In this document: in pieces, positions 40,707 to 49,171 of the stretch | Numbering within the stretch: position 1 is the stretch's first letter | How the letters are laid out: the number at the start of each line of letters is the position of its first letter | Source of the DNA: Thermoleophilaceae bacterium | Lineage (GTDB): Bacteria > Actinomycetota > Thermoleophilia > Solirubrobacterales > Thermoleophilaceae | Reading direction: 5' to 3' | Length of the DNA stretch: 64,000 bases | Assembly: GCA_014534235.1 (NCBI GenBank) | Contig: JACVRW010000001.1 | Coordinates: forward strand, 1 to 64,000 | Made by a program: the position numbers and the translations under genes | The notes under the pieces: generated by a model | What the model saw: only the letters and a program-made list of their open reading frames with translations | Databases searched by the model: none | What the model was told of the DNA's origin: nothing

Positions 40707-42835
40707 GCCGTCGCCACACGCTCCACGTCGATCCGTGGCAGCAGGCGCTCGAGCCAATCAGGGATCCACCAGTTCCGGTTGCCGAGCAGCTGCATCACGG
40801 CGGGGACGAGCACCATCCGCACGAGCGTGGCGTCGAGGAAGATCGCGGTGGCCAGCCCGATCCCGAACAGCTTCAGGAAGACGTCCGGCGCCGCCAGGAA
40901 GGCGAGGAAGACGACCACCATGATCGCCGCCGCGGCGGTGATCACGCGCGCGGTCTTGGCCAGGCCGTCGGCAACCGCCCGGCGGGTGTCCCCGTGTTTC
41001 AGGTACTCCTCGCGAATCCGCGAGACCAGGAAGACCTCGTAGTCCATCGAGAGGCCGAAGAGGATGGCGAACATCATCACCGGCATGAACGGCGCCACGG
41101 GCACCTCGTGGTCGATCCCGATCAGCTTGCCGACCGCACCGCCCTTCGCGACAAGCGTCATCACGCCGTAGGCGGCCCCGACCGACAGCAGGTTCATCAC
41201 CGCGGCCTTGAGCGAGATCAGGGGCGAGCGGAAGGCGACGAGCAGGAGCACGAACGACAGGCCCACCACGCCCGCGATGAACACCGGCATGCGGTCGGTG
41301 ATGTATTCGCTCTGGTCCTCGAGCGCGGCCGTCACGCCGCCGATGTGGGCGGTGATGCCGGCGGCCCCGAGCGTCTCGGGCACGACGTCCTCGCGGAGCC
41401 GGCCCACCAGCTCCTCGGTCTCCTGGTCCTGGGGAGAGCCGCTCGGAATCACCGTCAGGAGGGCCGCGTCACCCTCCGCGTTGATGCGCGGCTGCGCTAC
41501 GAAGGCCACCCCAGGCTCGCTGCGGAGCCGCTTCACGAAGGAGTCGACCTCCGCCTTCGCGCCGCGGCCCGGAAGCTCGGCAGCGATCACGAGCGGCCCG
41601 TTCGTGCCCGGCCCGAAGCCCTCGGCGTTCAGGTCGTAGGCCTGGCGGGTCATGGTGTCGGGCGGGTCGTTCCCGGCGTCGGGGAACCCGAGCCGCATGC
41701 CGAGCGCCGGGGCCGCCAGCGCGAGCAGCACCGCGGTGGCCACGATCGCCGCCGCCCAGGGCCGGCGCTGGACGGCGTGGCTCCACCGCGCCGCGGGCGA
41801 CTCACCATCGCCCTCGGCCTTCAGTGTGCGACCGAGGAAGGGGAGCCGGAGCCGGTCGACCCTCGGCCCGAGGTAAGAGAGCAGCGCCGGCAGCAACGAG
41901 ATCGCGGCGAGCATCACGACAAGCACCGCGAGGGACGCCGCGATCGCGACGCCGTACATGTAGGGCAGGCCGGTCAGGAGCAGCCCGAGGACGGCGATCA
42001 CGACCGTGCCGCCGGCGATCACCACGCTCCGTCCGGCGGTCGTGACGGCCTCGACGACCGCGTCGTGGCGGTCCTTGCCCTGCTTCATCGCCGTCCGGAA
42101 CCGGGTCAGGACGAGCAGCGCGTAGTCGATGCCGACCCCGATCCCGATCAGGCCGGACACGGCCGTGGTCCAGTCGGGCACGTCGACGACGTTGGCGAGC
42201 AGGAGGATCAGTCCCCCCGACGAGATTCCGAGACCGACCAGCGCGATCGCGAGCGGCAGACCGGCGGCGACGATCGAGCCAAAGGCGATCAAGAGCACGA
42301 CCGCGGCGGCGAGGAACCCGATGCCCTCGGGCGTGCTCTGCGACTGCGCCTGGTAGATCGGATCGCCGCCGAGCTTGATCTGGAGCCCGTCGCCGCTGTG
42401 CTCTTCGGCGGCCGCGATCAGCTTCTCGCCGTCCTCCTTGGGGACGTCCCAGCCCGGGACGGTCAGCGGCAGCGTGGTCGACCCGATCGTGCCATCGCGT
42501 GAAATGCGGATGGGAGTCTCCTCGGCGACGTGATCGACCTTCTTCGCCTCCGCGAGGAAGGCGTTTACGCCCTCGCGGGCGGCCGGGCTCCTCGCGCCGG
42601 CCTCGTCCTTCCAGACGACGTAGATCTCCTGGCCGGAGTATCCGTCGAACCGCTTCTCGGTCAGCTCGCTCGCAGCCTTCGACTCAGACCCAGGCGTGTT
42701 GTAGTCGGCGTCGTACTCCCCCGCGAGCGAGGACCCCACTCCGATCAGCACCACCAGCGCCGCGATCCACGCGAGCACCATGCGCCCGCGGCGACGGTAG
42801 GCGACATCGGCGAGTCGGACCAGAAAACGCGTCAT
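40691..42835 (-). CDS. MMPL/RND-family membrane transporter
   Basis: The protein has 714 residues with two blocks of one plus five membrane helices, separated by periplasmic loops (~residues 40-165 and ~400-520). Conserved GIGVGIDYALLVLTRFR and ILFGLSMDYEVFLVSRIREE carry the Asp-Tyr proton-relay pairs of MMPL proteins. Such transporters export lipids, siderophores or drugs using the proton gradient. The substrate is unknown. No operon partner is visible. Confidence 0.9.
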   Translation of the reverse strand: MTRFLVRLADVAYRRRGRMVLAWIAALVVLIGVGSSLAGEYDADYNTPGSESKAASELTEKRFDGYSGQEIYVVWKDEAGARSPAAREGVNAFLAEAKKVDHVAEETPIRISRDGTIGSTTLPLTVPGWDVPKEDGEKLIAAAEEHSGDGLQIKLGGDPIYQAQSQSTPEGIGFLAAAVVLLIAFGSIVAAGLPLAIALVGLGISSGGLILLLANVVDVPDWTTAVSGLIGIGVGIDYALLVLTRFRTAMKQGKDRHDAVVEAVTTAGRSVVIAGGTVVIAVLGLLLTGLPYMYGVAIAASLAVLVVMLAAISLLPALLSYLGPRVDRLRLPFLGRTLKAEGDGESPAARWSHAVQRRPWAAAIVATAVLLALAAPALGMRLGFPDAGNDPPDTMTRQAYDLNAEGFGPGTNGPLVIAAELPGRGAKAEVDSFVKRLRSEPGVAFVAQPRINAEGDAALLTVIPSGSPQDQETEELVGRLREDVVPETLGAAGITAHIGGVTAALEDQSEYITDRMPVFIAGVVGLSFVLLLVAFRSPLISLKAAVMNLLSVGAAYGVMTLVAKGGAVGKLIGIDHEVPVAPFMPVMMFAILFGLSMDYEVFLVSRIREEYLKHGDTRRAVADGLAKTARVITAAAAIMVVVFLAFLAAPDVFLKLFGIGLATAIFLDATLVRMVLVPAVMQLLGNRNWWIPDWLERLLPRIDVERVATAEGRP

Positions 42836-42989
42836 GGTTTGCGCACCCCTTCGGTTCTCATCCAGCTTGCTTCCTCTTACAGACCGCAGACCGCAGCCGA
42901 ATTCATCGGCACAGGGATACGGTCAGGTCGCGGCGCCGGCCAGGGGGCTTCCCGGTGAATCGGGGTGCGGATAACCGAACCGCGGCGCG

Positions 42990-43608
42990 ATGAGTGGCGC
43001 ACGCTTCCACGTCTTCGCCCCCGAACGGCGCGGCCACGGGCGCACGCACGACGTCGAGGGCCCTATCACCTACGAGCCGATGGCCTAGGACACGATCGCG
43101 TTCCTCGAGCACGTGGTCGGCCGCGCGGCGCACCTCGTCGGGTGCAGCGCCGGCGCGACCGTGGCGCTGTTCGTCGCGCTCCGCCGCCCCGACCTCGCCC
43201 GATGAGTGGTGCTGGTAAGCGGCGTCTTCCACCGCGACGGCTGGGTCCCCGGTGCGATCGACCCGGACGCAGGCCCGCCGGAGGTTCTCGCACGTGGATA
43301 CGCGGAGCTATCACCGGATGGTCCCGATCACTTTCGGGTGGTGAGCGCCAAGCTGGCGCGCATGAACCACGAGGAGCCGCCGCTCACCCCATCGGAGCTC
43401 GGCTGGGTGGCTAGCCGAACGCTCGTGATGATCGATGACGATGACGAGGTGACGCTCGAGCACGCGGCGGCGATGTACCGGGCACTCGCTCACGCCGAGC
43501 TCGCGGTCGTGCCGGGTACGTCGCACGGCCTGCTCCACGAAAGTCGACTTCCTCACGACGGAGGCGGCGGCAGCGATCGCCCCCGCGCGCCGCGCGGTCG
43601 ACGGCTGA
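42990..43608 (+). pseudogene. alpha/beta hydrolase with two in-frame stops and a frameshift
   Basis: One frame reads FHVFAPERRGHGRTHDVEG, then TAG (43086-43088), then AHLVGCSAGATVALFVALRRPDLAR with the GxSxG nucleophile, then TGA (43203-43205), then VVLVSGVFHRDGW through VMIDDDDEVT and VVPGTSHGLLHE with the acid and His. After LLHE one base shifts the frame into a DFLTTEAAAAIAP ending. The first ~35 residues of a normal enzyme are also missing. Three independent lesions indicate a true pseudogene. Confidence 0.75.
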
Positions 43609-43640
43609 TCCAAACGACGCGCCGCAGCGAAAATGTCGAC

Positions 43641-44594
43641 ATGCTGAACATGGATCCACTTGGCGTGCGGGTGGAGCTGCTGCGCACGGCCCGGGAGACC
43701 GGCGGAGAGCTGCTCGAGTTCGACGTCATCGGGCGTGCCCGCGGCCTCCGCGCGCAGAGTCACGTCCACACGACGCAGGCGGAGCGGCTCGAGGTGATCT
43801 CCGGGGCGATGCGGCTCCGCATCGACGGGCGGGAGCGTCTGCTGACAGAGGGCGAGTCGATGGAGGTCCCGCCCGGCAGCCCACACAGCCAGCTGCCCGC
43901 GGGAGAGGGGGCGGGACGGGTGCGCGTTCAGGTCCGCCCCGCCGGCCGGACCGAGGCCTTCCTCGAGCGCCTGGCGGAGCTTTGCCGCGAGGGCCAGATC
44001 AACCGCTTCGGCTTTCCTCGCCCGGTGGCGGGCGCGCACCTCGTGCGCGACTTCGCCGACACCGGCCACGCGACGAGGCCGCCGCTCCCGGTCCAGCGTG
44101 CGCTCGCTGGGTTCGTGGTCGCGCTGACCCGGACGCTCCGCCCCTACGTCTTCGTGGACCAGTGGGAGGTCGCCGCCCCGGCCGAGGCCGTCTTCGACGC
44201 CGTCGCCGACGCCCGCACCTACCCGGAGTGGTGGCGCCCGGTCTACCTCGATGTCGAGGCGGACGGGCCGCCGGCGCTCGGCCAGGAGTCGCGCCAGCAC
44301 TTCAAGGGCCGGCTCCCGTACAGCCTGCGAACGCGCTCCGTGATCGTGGCTCTCGACCGGCCGCGGACCATCACCGCCGACGTGGACGGCGACCTGCGTG
44401 GCAGGGGAACGTGGACGCTCACGCCGACCGCGCGCAGCACGCATGTGCGCTTCGACTGGCAGGTGCACGCGGACCGCCGGCTGCTCCGCGTGCTGACGCC
44501 GGTCCTGCGCCCGCTCTTTCGCTGGAATCACAACTGGGCGATCGCCCGGGCGGTGGAGGGCCTCGAACCCTACGCCAGGCGGAGCGTGGCATGA
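43641..44594 (+). CDS. cupin domain fused to SRPBCC (START-like) domain
   Basis: The protein has 317 residues. The N-terminal ~110 residues form a cupin (SHVHTTQAERLEVISGAMRL, split over two strands, then PPGSPHSQLPAGE). After a linker with FGFPRPVAGAHLVRDFAD, residues ~165-310 form an SRPBCC ligand-binding domain (VDQWEVAAPAEAVFDAVAD, YPEWWRPVYLDV). No catalytic residues can be assigned. The fused pair suggests binding or conversion of a small hydrophobic molecule. The stop overlaps the start of a decayed membrane protein gene. A second possible ATG is at 43650. Confidence 0.75.
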   Translation: MLNMDPLGVRVELLRTARETGGELLEFDVIGRARGLRAQSHVHTTQAERLEVISGAMRLRIDGRERLLTEGESMEVPPGSPHSQLPAGEGAGRVRVQVRPAGRTEAFLERLAELCREGQINRFGFPRPVAGAHLVRDFADTGHATRPPLPVQRALAGFVVALTRTLRPYVFVDQWEVAAPAEAVFDAVADARTYPEWWRPVYLDVEADGPPALGQESRQHFKGRLPYSLRTRSVIVALDRPRTITADVDGDLRGRGTWTLTPTARSTHVRFDWQVHADRRLLRVLTPVLRPLFRWNHNWAIARAVEGLEPYARRSVA

Positions 44595-44970
44595 CCGCCG
44601 GCTTCGCACGACTCGCCGGCGCCTGCACGCTGCTCGTCGCAGCCGCCAACTCGGTTACGCCGTCTCGTTCCTGATCGTGCGGCCCGAGGGCCCCGACTCT
44701 GGCAGTGCCGCGGCGTCCGCCCGCGTGCTCGCCGCCTTTGGGCTCCGAGGCCTGGCGCTGCTCGCCGTCGCGCGCCTGGTCGAAGCTAGCCCGCAGGTGC
44801 CCCGCTAGCTCCGGACCGTCGCCGCGATGCTCGGCGCGCTGCTGGTAGCCCTGTACGTGCTCCGCCTCGCGATGCTCGACGCGGACAGCGTGGCGATCGT
44901 CGTTCCGGCGGCGGTCGCCGGCTTCGTCCTCAGGCCACTGTGGTACTCGCGGCTCGGGCTGGCGCTGTAG
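44591..44970 (+). pseudogene. broken integral membrane protein gene
   Basis: The ATG at 44591 overlaps the cupin-SRPBCC stop. The frame begins MTAGFARLAGACTLLVAAAN and breaks near 44650. In the next frame it continues AVSFLIVRPEGPDSGSAAAS, then LGLRGLALLAVARL-like helices, hits TAG at 44806-44808, and continues to a final helix region ending LWYSRLGLAL before a stop at about 44970. Restored, it would be ~125 residues with three to four helices. The family was not recognised (DUF-type small membrane protein). Confidence 0.55.
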
Positions 44971-45276
44971 GCGCGGGCGAAGCGCCCCGCTGAGCGGCTG
45001 CCGGGCGCATCGCTGACCCCTTGCGGGCGTCGCGCACGTTCCGTCGGTTATGGCGACGCTTCGTAAGCAACCCCTACCGCGCTTCCCGGCAGGCTGCCGC
45101 CGGGCCGCGAACGCTCGGCGCGACTGCATAACCGATCAGGGTCGCTGAGCGGAGCGATCTTCCGACTTACGGGCGCTCTACCGGCAGCTCGCCGAGGCGA
45201 ATACGAGCTCGACACTCCGTACCGGGCGCTGCTGCGGCCGATCGCCGAGCGTACCGTCAACTGCGGAGCCGCCTGG
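44971..45276. other. 306-bp stretch without a supportable gene
   Basis: The sequence is slightly less GC-rich than its surroundings. I see no intact frame with family features and no clear repeat. It lies between two gene remnants and probably consists of decayed coding sequence. Confidence 0.4.
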
Positions 45277-45684
45277 ATGTCCTCGCTTCAGGGCATGGCG
45301 AATGGCTCGTCGTTCCCGGCCCGCATCGGTTCATTCGAAGCGTCTGCGTGCGCGAGCGTGATCCCGTCGCCTTTGGTGGTCCCGGTCATGGACGTCCGTA
45401 ATCTCGTGGTCGATAGACGAAACCGCAGGCGTGGCCTGGGTCGGGCCCTGCTCGAGCGCGCGTTTGCGTGGTGCATCGAGCGGGGGATGCGCGGCGCATT
45501 GCTCGAGGTGGCAGAGGCCAACACGGCGGCGTCGCGGCTGTACGACGCGTACGCATGTACCGGACAGGCCGGACGCTCGTTCGTTGCCTCTCGGACGGCG
45601 GCTAAGGGAGTCACGGTTTCTCGGTCGCGCACCGGTTTGCCGCCGCGGTCGCGCCGCGCTCGGTTCGACTTCTCGGCCACGTAG
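45277..45684 (+). pseudogene. GNAT acetyltransferase remnant
   Basis: Within this frame, VRNLVVDRRNRRRGLGRALL with ERAFAWCIERGMRGALLEV and NTAASRLYDAYA gives the acetyl-CoA-binding (R/QxxGxG/A) motif and the end of a GNAT domain. The N-terminal half does not look like GNAT in this frame, and the last ~35 residues are unrelated basic sequence. The gene looks truncated and frameshifted. If translated as is, it would be 135 residues, too short for a full fold. Confidence 0.5.
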
Positions 45685-45774
45685 ACGAAGCGCGCTGGCG
45701 CAGGAGACCCGCCGCTACCGCACTCCGGTGCGGCGACTGGGGCGAGATTGCCCCTCGTTGTGCTTCTTGCAGTT

Positions 45775-46482
45775 GTGAACGAGCAGCGCCTGGTCCTGGT
45801 AGTGGAAGACGACGAGCCGACGCGCTCGTTCCTACTCGAGAACCTGGCCGCCGACGGCTTCCGGGTGGCCGGCGCCACCGGTGCGACCGAGGCGCTGCGA
45901 GCGATCGAGGTCCGCCAGCCCGCGCTCGTCCTCCTCGACCTGAGGCTCGAGGGCGGCAGCGGCCTCGAAGTGCTCGACCGCGTGCGCTCGGCGGACGGCC
46001 TAGCCTCGCGCCTCGACCCGGATCTCCCCGTGATCGTCCTCACCGGTCGGTCGGGCGAGGCAGACCGCGTGCGGAGCTTCGCCCGTGGAGCGGACGATCA
46101 CCTGTGCAAGCCATTCCTCTACGCGGAGCTGCTCGCGCGCATCCGCGCCGTGCTGCGTCGCGCGGACGGACGTCGCACCCGCGGAATCCTTCGTGTGGGC
46201 GAGCTGACCTTGGACCCGATGACGAGGACGGTCCGACTCGGCGGGCGGCGCGTGGAGCTTTCCGCGAAGGAGTTCGCGCTGTTGCATGCCCTCGCGGAGC
46301 AGCCGGCGCGTGTCTACGGGAAGCAGGAGCTCCTGCGCGACGTGTGGGGTTTCCTCTCCGAGGGGAACACGCGGACACTCGACGCGCACGCGTGCCGGCT
46401 CCGCAAGAAGCTGCGGCCCTCCACGCGGCCGTGGATCGTGAACGTGCGGGGGGTCGGGTACAAGTTGACGGAGGCGGTGTGA
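45775..46482 (+). CDS. OmpR-family response regulator
   Basis: The protein has 235 residues. The receiver domain has the acidic pair in VVEDDEPTRS, the phosphoacceptor Asp in LVLLDLRLEGG, Thr in VLTGRSG and Lys in CKPFLYAE. The C-terminal winged helix (VELSAKEFALLHALAEQPARV and TRTLDAHACRLRKKL regions, NVRGVGYKL) binds DNA. It pairs with the histidine kinase that follows (stop and start overlap) and with a CpaB-like gene, so it may control pilus or envelope genes. A TTG start at 45748 is also possible. Confidence 0.9.
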   Translation: MNEQRLVLVVEDDEPTRSFLLENLAADGFRVAGATGATEALRAIEVRQPALVLLDLRLEGGSGLEVLDRVRSADGLASRLDPDLPVIVLTGRSGEADRVRSFARGADDHLCKPFLYAELLARIRAVLRRADGRRTRGILRVGELTLDPMTRTVRLGGRRVELSAKEFALLHALAEQPARVYGKQELLRDVWGFLSEGNTRTLDAHACRLRKKLRPSTRPWIVNVRGVGYKLTEAV

Positions 46483-47414
46483 GCGGCGCCGGCATGGCGT
46501 GCCTCGTCCTCGCCGCGGCCTGCCTCGCGATCGGGCTGCTCGCGTTGCGGACGCTGCGCCGCCGGCTCGAGCTCGTCGCCCGGGCCGAGCACGAGCTGCG
46601 TGGCCCGGCGACCGCGCTGGAGCTGGCATGCCAGCGCATGAGCCGCGATCCCGCCGCGTCGCGTCACGCCGAGGTGCTCGAGGCGCAGCTCGAGCGTCTG
46701 CGCGCCGGTCTGGATGACCTAGGCGTCGCTCGACGGGGCGGTCGGGCGGCTCGGGAAGCGTCGTCGCCGGTCGAACTCGCTTCGTTCGTTCAGGCCACGG
46801 TCGCGCCCTGGCGGGCGAAGCTCAGACGCTGCTCCGTCGAGTGGCGGGCCGGGCGCGCCACCGCTGTCACAGACCGCGGCCGCCTCGCCCAGGCGCTTGG
46901 AAACCTCGTCGCCAATGCGGCCGAGCACGGGGCCGGCGACCTGTCGCTCCGGGCGGGGCGAGTGCCGGGTGCCGTTCGCGTGGAGCTGCGGAACGGCAAC
47001 CGGAGCGACCCCGGGGGCGCGCCGGGCACGCAGCGCCAACGGCTGTTTGCTGGACCGCGGGAGCGAGGCCACGGGCTTGCGATCGCCGCGGCGGCGGCCC
47101 GCGACCTCGGTGGACGGCTGCTCGTTCGGTCCGACGGCGCCGCAACCGTCGCCGTCCTCGAACTGCCGGAGAATCCGCCTCCGCGGGTCCAACGGGGTGC
47201 CGCAGGACCGCCGCCTGCGCCTGTGGCGCCTGGTGTCGCGCGACCCCCGGCCGCCGCGGGACCGCCCGATACCGCCGAATCACGTGGTGCCGCGGAACCG
47301 CGAGCTACGCCCCGGTCATCCGCAGCCCTCCCGCCCGCGGCTGTCGGCTCGGAGGTAGCTGCCGCTGACGCGGACGTGGCTGCCGACGACGCGGAGCGAG
47401 ACTTCGTCAGGTGA
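46479..47414 (+). CDS. sensor histidine kinase
   Basis: The protein has 311 residues. One N-terminal membrane helix (MACLVLAAACLAIGLLAL) is followed directly by the H-box (RAEHELRGPATALELA, phosphoacceptor His). An ATPase domain follows with N-box LGNLVANAAEHG and G-box RGHGLAIAAAAARDLGG. There is no external sensor domain, so the input is probably intramembrane or cytoplasmic. The last ~80 residues are Pro/Ala-rich and disordered. It is coupled by overlaps to the regulator upstream and the CpaB-like gene downstream. Confidence 0.87.
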   Translation: MSGAGMACLVLAAACLAIGLLALRTLRRRLELVARAEHELRGPATALELACQRMSRDPAASRHAEVLEAQLERLRAGLDDLGVARRGGRAAREASSPVELASFVQATVAPWRAKLRRCSVEWRAGRATAVTDRGRLAQALGNLVANAAEHGAGDLSLRAGRVPGAVRVELRNGNRSDPGGAPGTQRQRLFAGPRERGHGLAIAAAAARDLGGRLLVRSDGAATVAVLELPENPPPRVQRGAAGPPPAPVAPGVARPPAAAGPPDTAESRGAAEPRATPRSSAALPPAAVGSEVAAADADVAADDAERDFVR

Positions 47415-48127
47415 GCGCGCGGCGGCGGCGCGGTTTGCTCCTCCTGGCGCTGGCGGTCGCGAGCGGCGGTTTCGCGGCGTCGCAGGTGAGCACCCGCCTG
47501 CGAAACGTCGAGGCGCGGGTCGGGCCGCTGCTTCCGGTGCTGGTGGCGGCCCGCGACCTTCCGGCCGAGGCCAGGATCCGCCCGGGGGCTATCGAGCCAA
47601 AGCGCGTACCCGCGCGCTTCGTCCCACCCGATGCGTTGACGACCGCAGCGCAGCTGACCGGAGCTCGGACGGCGGTGGCCGTGGCCGCCGGCAGTTATCT
47701 GACCGCGGGACATCTCCAACGCCGGGGCCGCGGGGGAGCCGGTGACGGATCACCGCTCGGCCGGGGAGAGCGCGCGGTCGAGGTGGCGGTCACCGGCGGC
47801 GGGGCGCTCGCCGGCGCGGCGCCCGGAGCGCGCGTCGACGTCATCGTCTCCGCGGAACCACACGACGGGGCCGGCCGGACGTTCGTGGCCCTGGAGGACG
47901 TCGACCTGCTCGATCTGCGGAGCGGGGTTGACGCCGTGGACTACCGAGCGGACGCCCAGAGTGGCGCCCCGACGGCGACTGCGCTCGCCACCCTGCGGGT
48001 CAGCCTCCGCCAAGCCGTCTACCTCACCGCCGCGGAGAACTTCGGCCGCGAGATCCGTCTGCTGCTGCGGCCGCCGGGCGACCGGAGCCGGTCGCGCGGG
48101 GCGGTGATCGGAGAGAACGAGCTGTGA
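47411..48127 (+). CDS. CpaB/RcpC-like SAF-domain protein of the Tad pilus system
   Basis: The protein has 238 residues. The N-terminal membrane helix or signal (RGLLLLALAVASGGFAAS) is followed by a SAF domain (LPVLVAARDLPAEARIRPGA, then VPARFVPPDAL). An RcpC-type region VEVAVTGGGALAGAAPGARV and VDVIVSAEP follows. CpaB/RcpC is a periplasmic factor in Flp/Tad pilus assembly. The tadABC core lies 12 kb away, so the system is split. It overlaps the histidine kinase by four bases. Confidence 0.75.
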   Translation: MSARRRRGLLLLALAVASGGFAASQVSTRLRNVEARVGPLLPVLVAARDLPAEARIRPGAIEPKRVPARFVPPDALTTAAQLTGARTAVAVAAGSYLTAGHLQRRGRGGAGDGSPLGRGERAVEVAVTGGGALAGAAPGARVDVIVSAEPHDGAGRTFVALEDVDLLDLRSGVDAVDYRADAQSGAPTATALATLRVSLRQAVYLTAAENFGREIRLLLRPPGDRSRSRGAVIGENEL

Positions 48128-48209
48128 TCGGCGAGGGCGCAGCGAACGGTGATCAGCGGACCAGCAAGGCTGGAATTGCGGTCAACCCGCCGATGGGCCG
48201 GAGCGGTGA

Positions 48210-48902
48210 TCAGCGGCGCGGCGCAGCTTCGAGCGTCTCGACGCCGCCGTCCGGCCGGCCCAGCAGCGCGCGCTCCGCCAGGCCGATGAACAGGCCGTGC
48301 TCGACCACCCCTGGCACGTCGTTCAGCTCGTGGTCGAGCGCGTCGGCGTCGGCGTCGGCCGGGAGAACGCAGTCGAGGATGTAATGGCCCTCGTCGGTCA
48401 CGTAGGGCTCGCCGTCGGCTGTCCGGAGGACGGCATCCGGGAGCAAAGGCGTGAGCCGGCGGCGGGTGTCGCGCCACGCGAATCGCACGACCTCGACCGG
48501 TAGGCGGAAGTGTTGCCCGAGGCGCTCAGCGCGCTTGGGCGTCTCCGCCACGACGACGAAGCGTCGCGCGGCCGAGACCACGATCTTCTCGCGCAGCAGC
48601 GCGCCGCCCCCGCCCTTGATGAGACGCAGCTCCGGGTCCACCTCGTCGGCGCCGTCGAGCGCGAGATCGAGCTCGAGCGAGCCGTCCAGCTCCACGACGT
48701 CGATCCCAAGGCCCCGCGCCAGCTCGGCGGTTCGGTCGGATGCCACCACCGCTCGCACGCCACCGCGCGGGCCGAGCAGCCGCGCGACTTCCCACACCGC
48801 CCGGCCCGAGCCGAGACCGATCGTCATTCCGGGCTCGACCAGCTCGACCGCGGCGGCCGCCGCGGCGGCCCTGGCCCTCCCGCTTCCGTTCGCCGCCTGC
48901 AC
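48210..48902 (-). CDS. rpiA: ribose-5-phosphate isomerase A
   Basis: The protein has 230 residues from a GTG at 48902. It interconverts ribose 5-phosphate and ribulose 5-phosphate in the pentose phosphate pathway. Family motifs are MTIGLGSGRAV (normally GLGTGST), VELDGSLELDLALDGADEVD and LRLIKGGGGALLREKIV, and the C-terminal region is complete. Length is normal for RpiA. It is a single gene, convergent with the CpaB-like gene. Confidence 0.9.
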   Translation of the reverse strand: MQAANGSGRARAAAAAAAVELVEPGMTIGLGSGRAVWEVARLLGPRGGVRAVVASDRTAELARGLGIDVVELDGSLELDLALDGADEVDPELRLIKGGGGALLREKIVVSAARRFVVVAETPKRAERLGQHFRLPVEVVRFAWRDTRRRLTPLLPDAVLRTADGEPYVTDEGHYILDCVLPADADADALDHELNDVPGVVEHGLFIGLAERALLGRPDGGVETLEAAPRR

Positions 48903-49137
48903 GAAAGGAGCATCGCACGGCGCTCGGCGGGAGCAAAGCCTGGCTGCGAAGGCGCGGGTCGCCGACGCCTGCACCGTCCTGGCTAACTGTTGTAGGGCAA
49001 CAGCAATCCGGGACGTTGAGCGCACCGGGCCCCGGCCGGCGAGGCGGAGCGTCCCGCCGCGGCAGATCTAAGCCGCGGCCGCCTAGATTTCCGGGGCCCG
49101 CGTCGACGGTAAAGTCGCCTGACCATCGCTACACTTG

Positions 49138-49154
49138 ACTTACCCAACGTAAGT
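49138..49154 (+). promoter_or_regulatory. inverted repeat upstream of lon, possible operator
   Basis: ACTTAC at 49138-49143 and GTAAGT at 49149-49154 are exact inverted repeats with a 5-base spacer, 17 bases before the lon ATG. Chaperone and lon genes in actinobacteria are often controlled by HspR or ClgR through short inverted repeats near the promoter. This one does not match the HspR consensus exactly. TTGACT at 49135-49140 overlaps it. Confidence 0.35.
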
Positions 49155-49171
49155 TGCTGATGGAGAAGCCA

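Noticed and set aside
43203..43205. In-frame TGA in the alpha/beta hydrolase as a second selenocysteine codon
   Set aside because: Homologs have Arg at this loop. No GGTCT-type hairpin follows, and the same gene has a TAG, a frameshift and a missing N-terminus.
44971..45276. Possible coding remnant reading EYELDTPYRALLRPIAERT
   Set aside because: The stretch looks protein-like but is too short to assign to any family and has no supporting start or neighbour.
48124..48209. Possible small gene after the CpaB-like gene
   Set aside because: The frame has no family features and runs antisense into rpiA. A CGGTGATCAGCGG-like repeat occurs twice but is too short to interpret.
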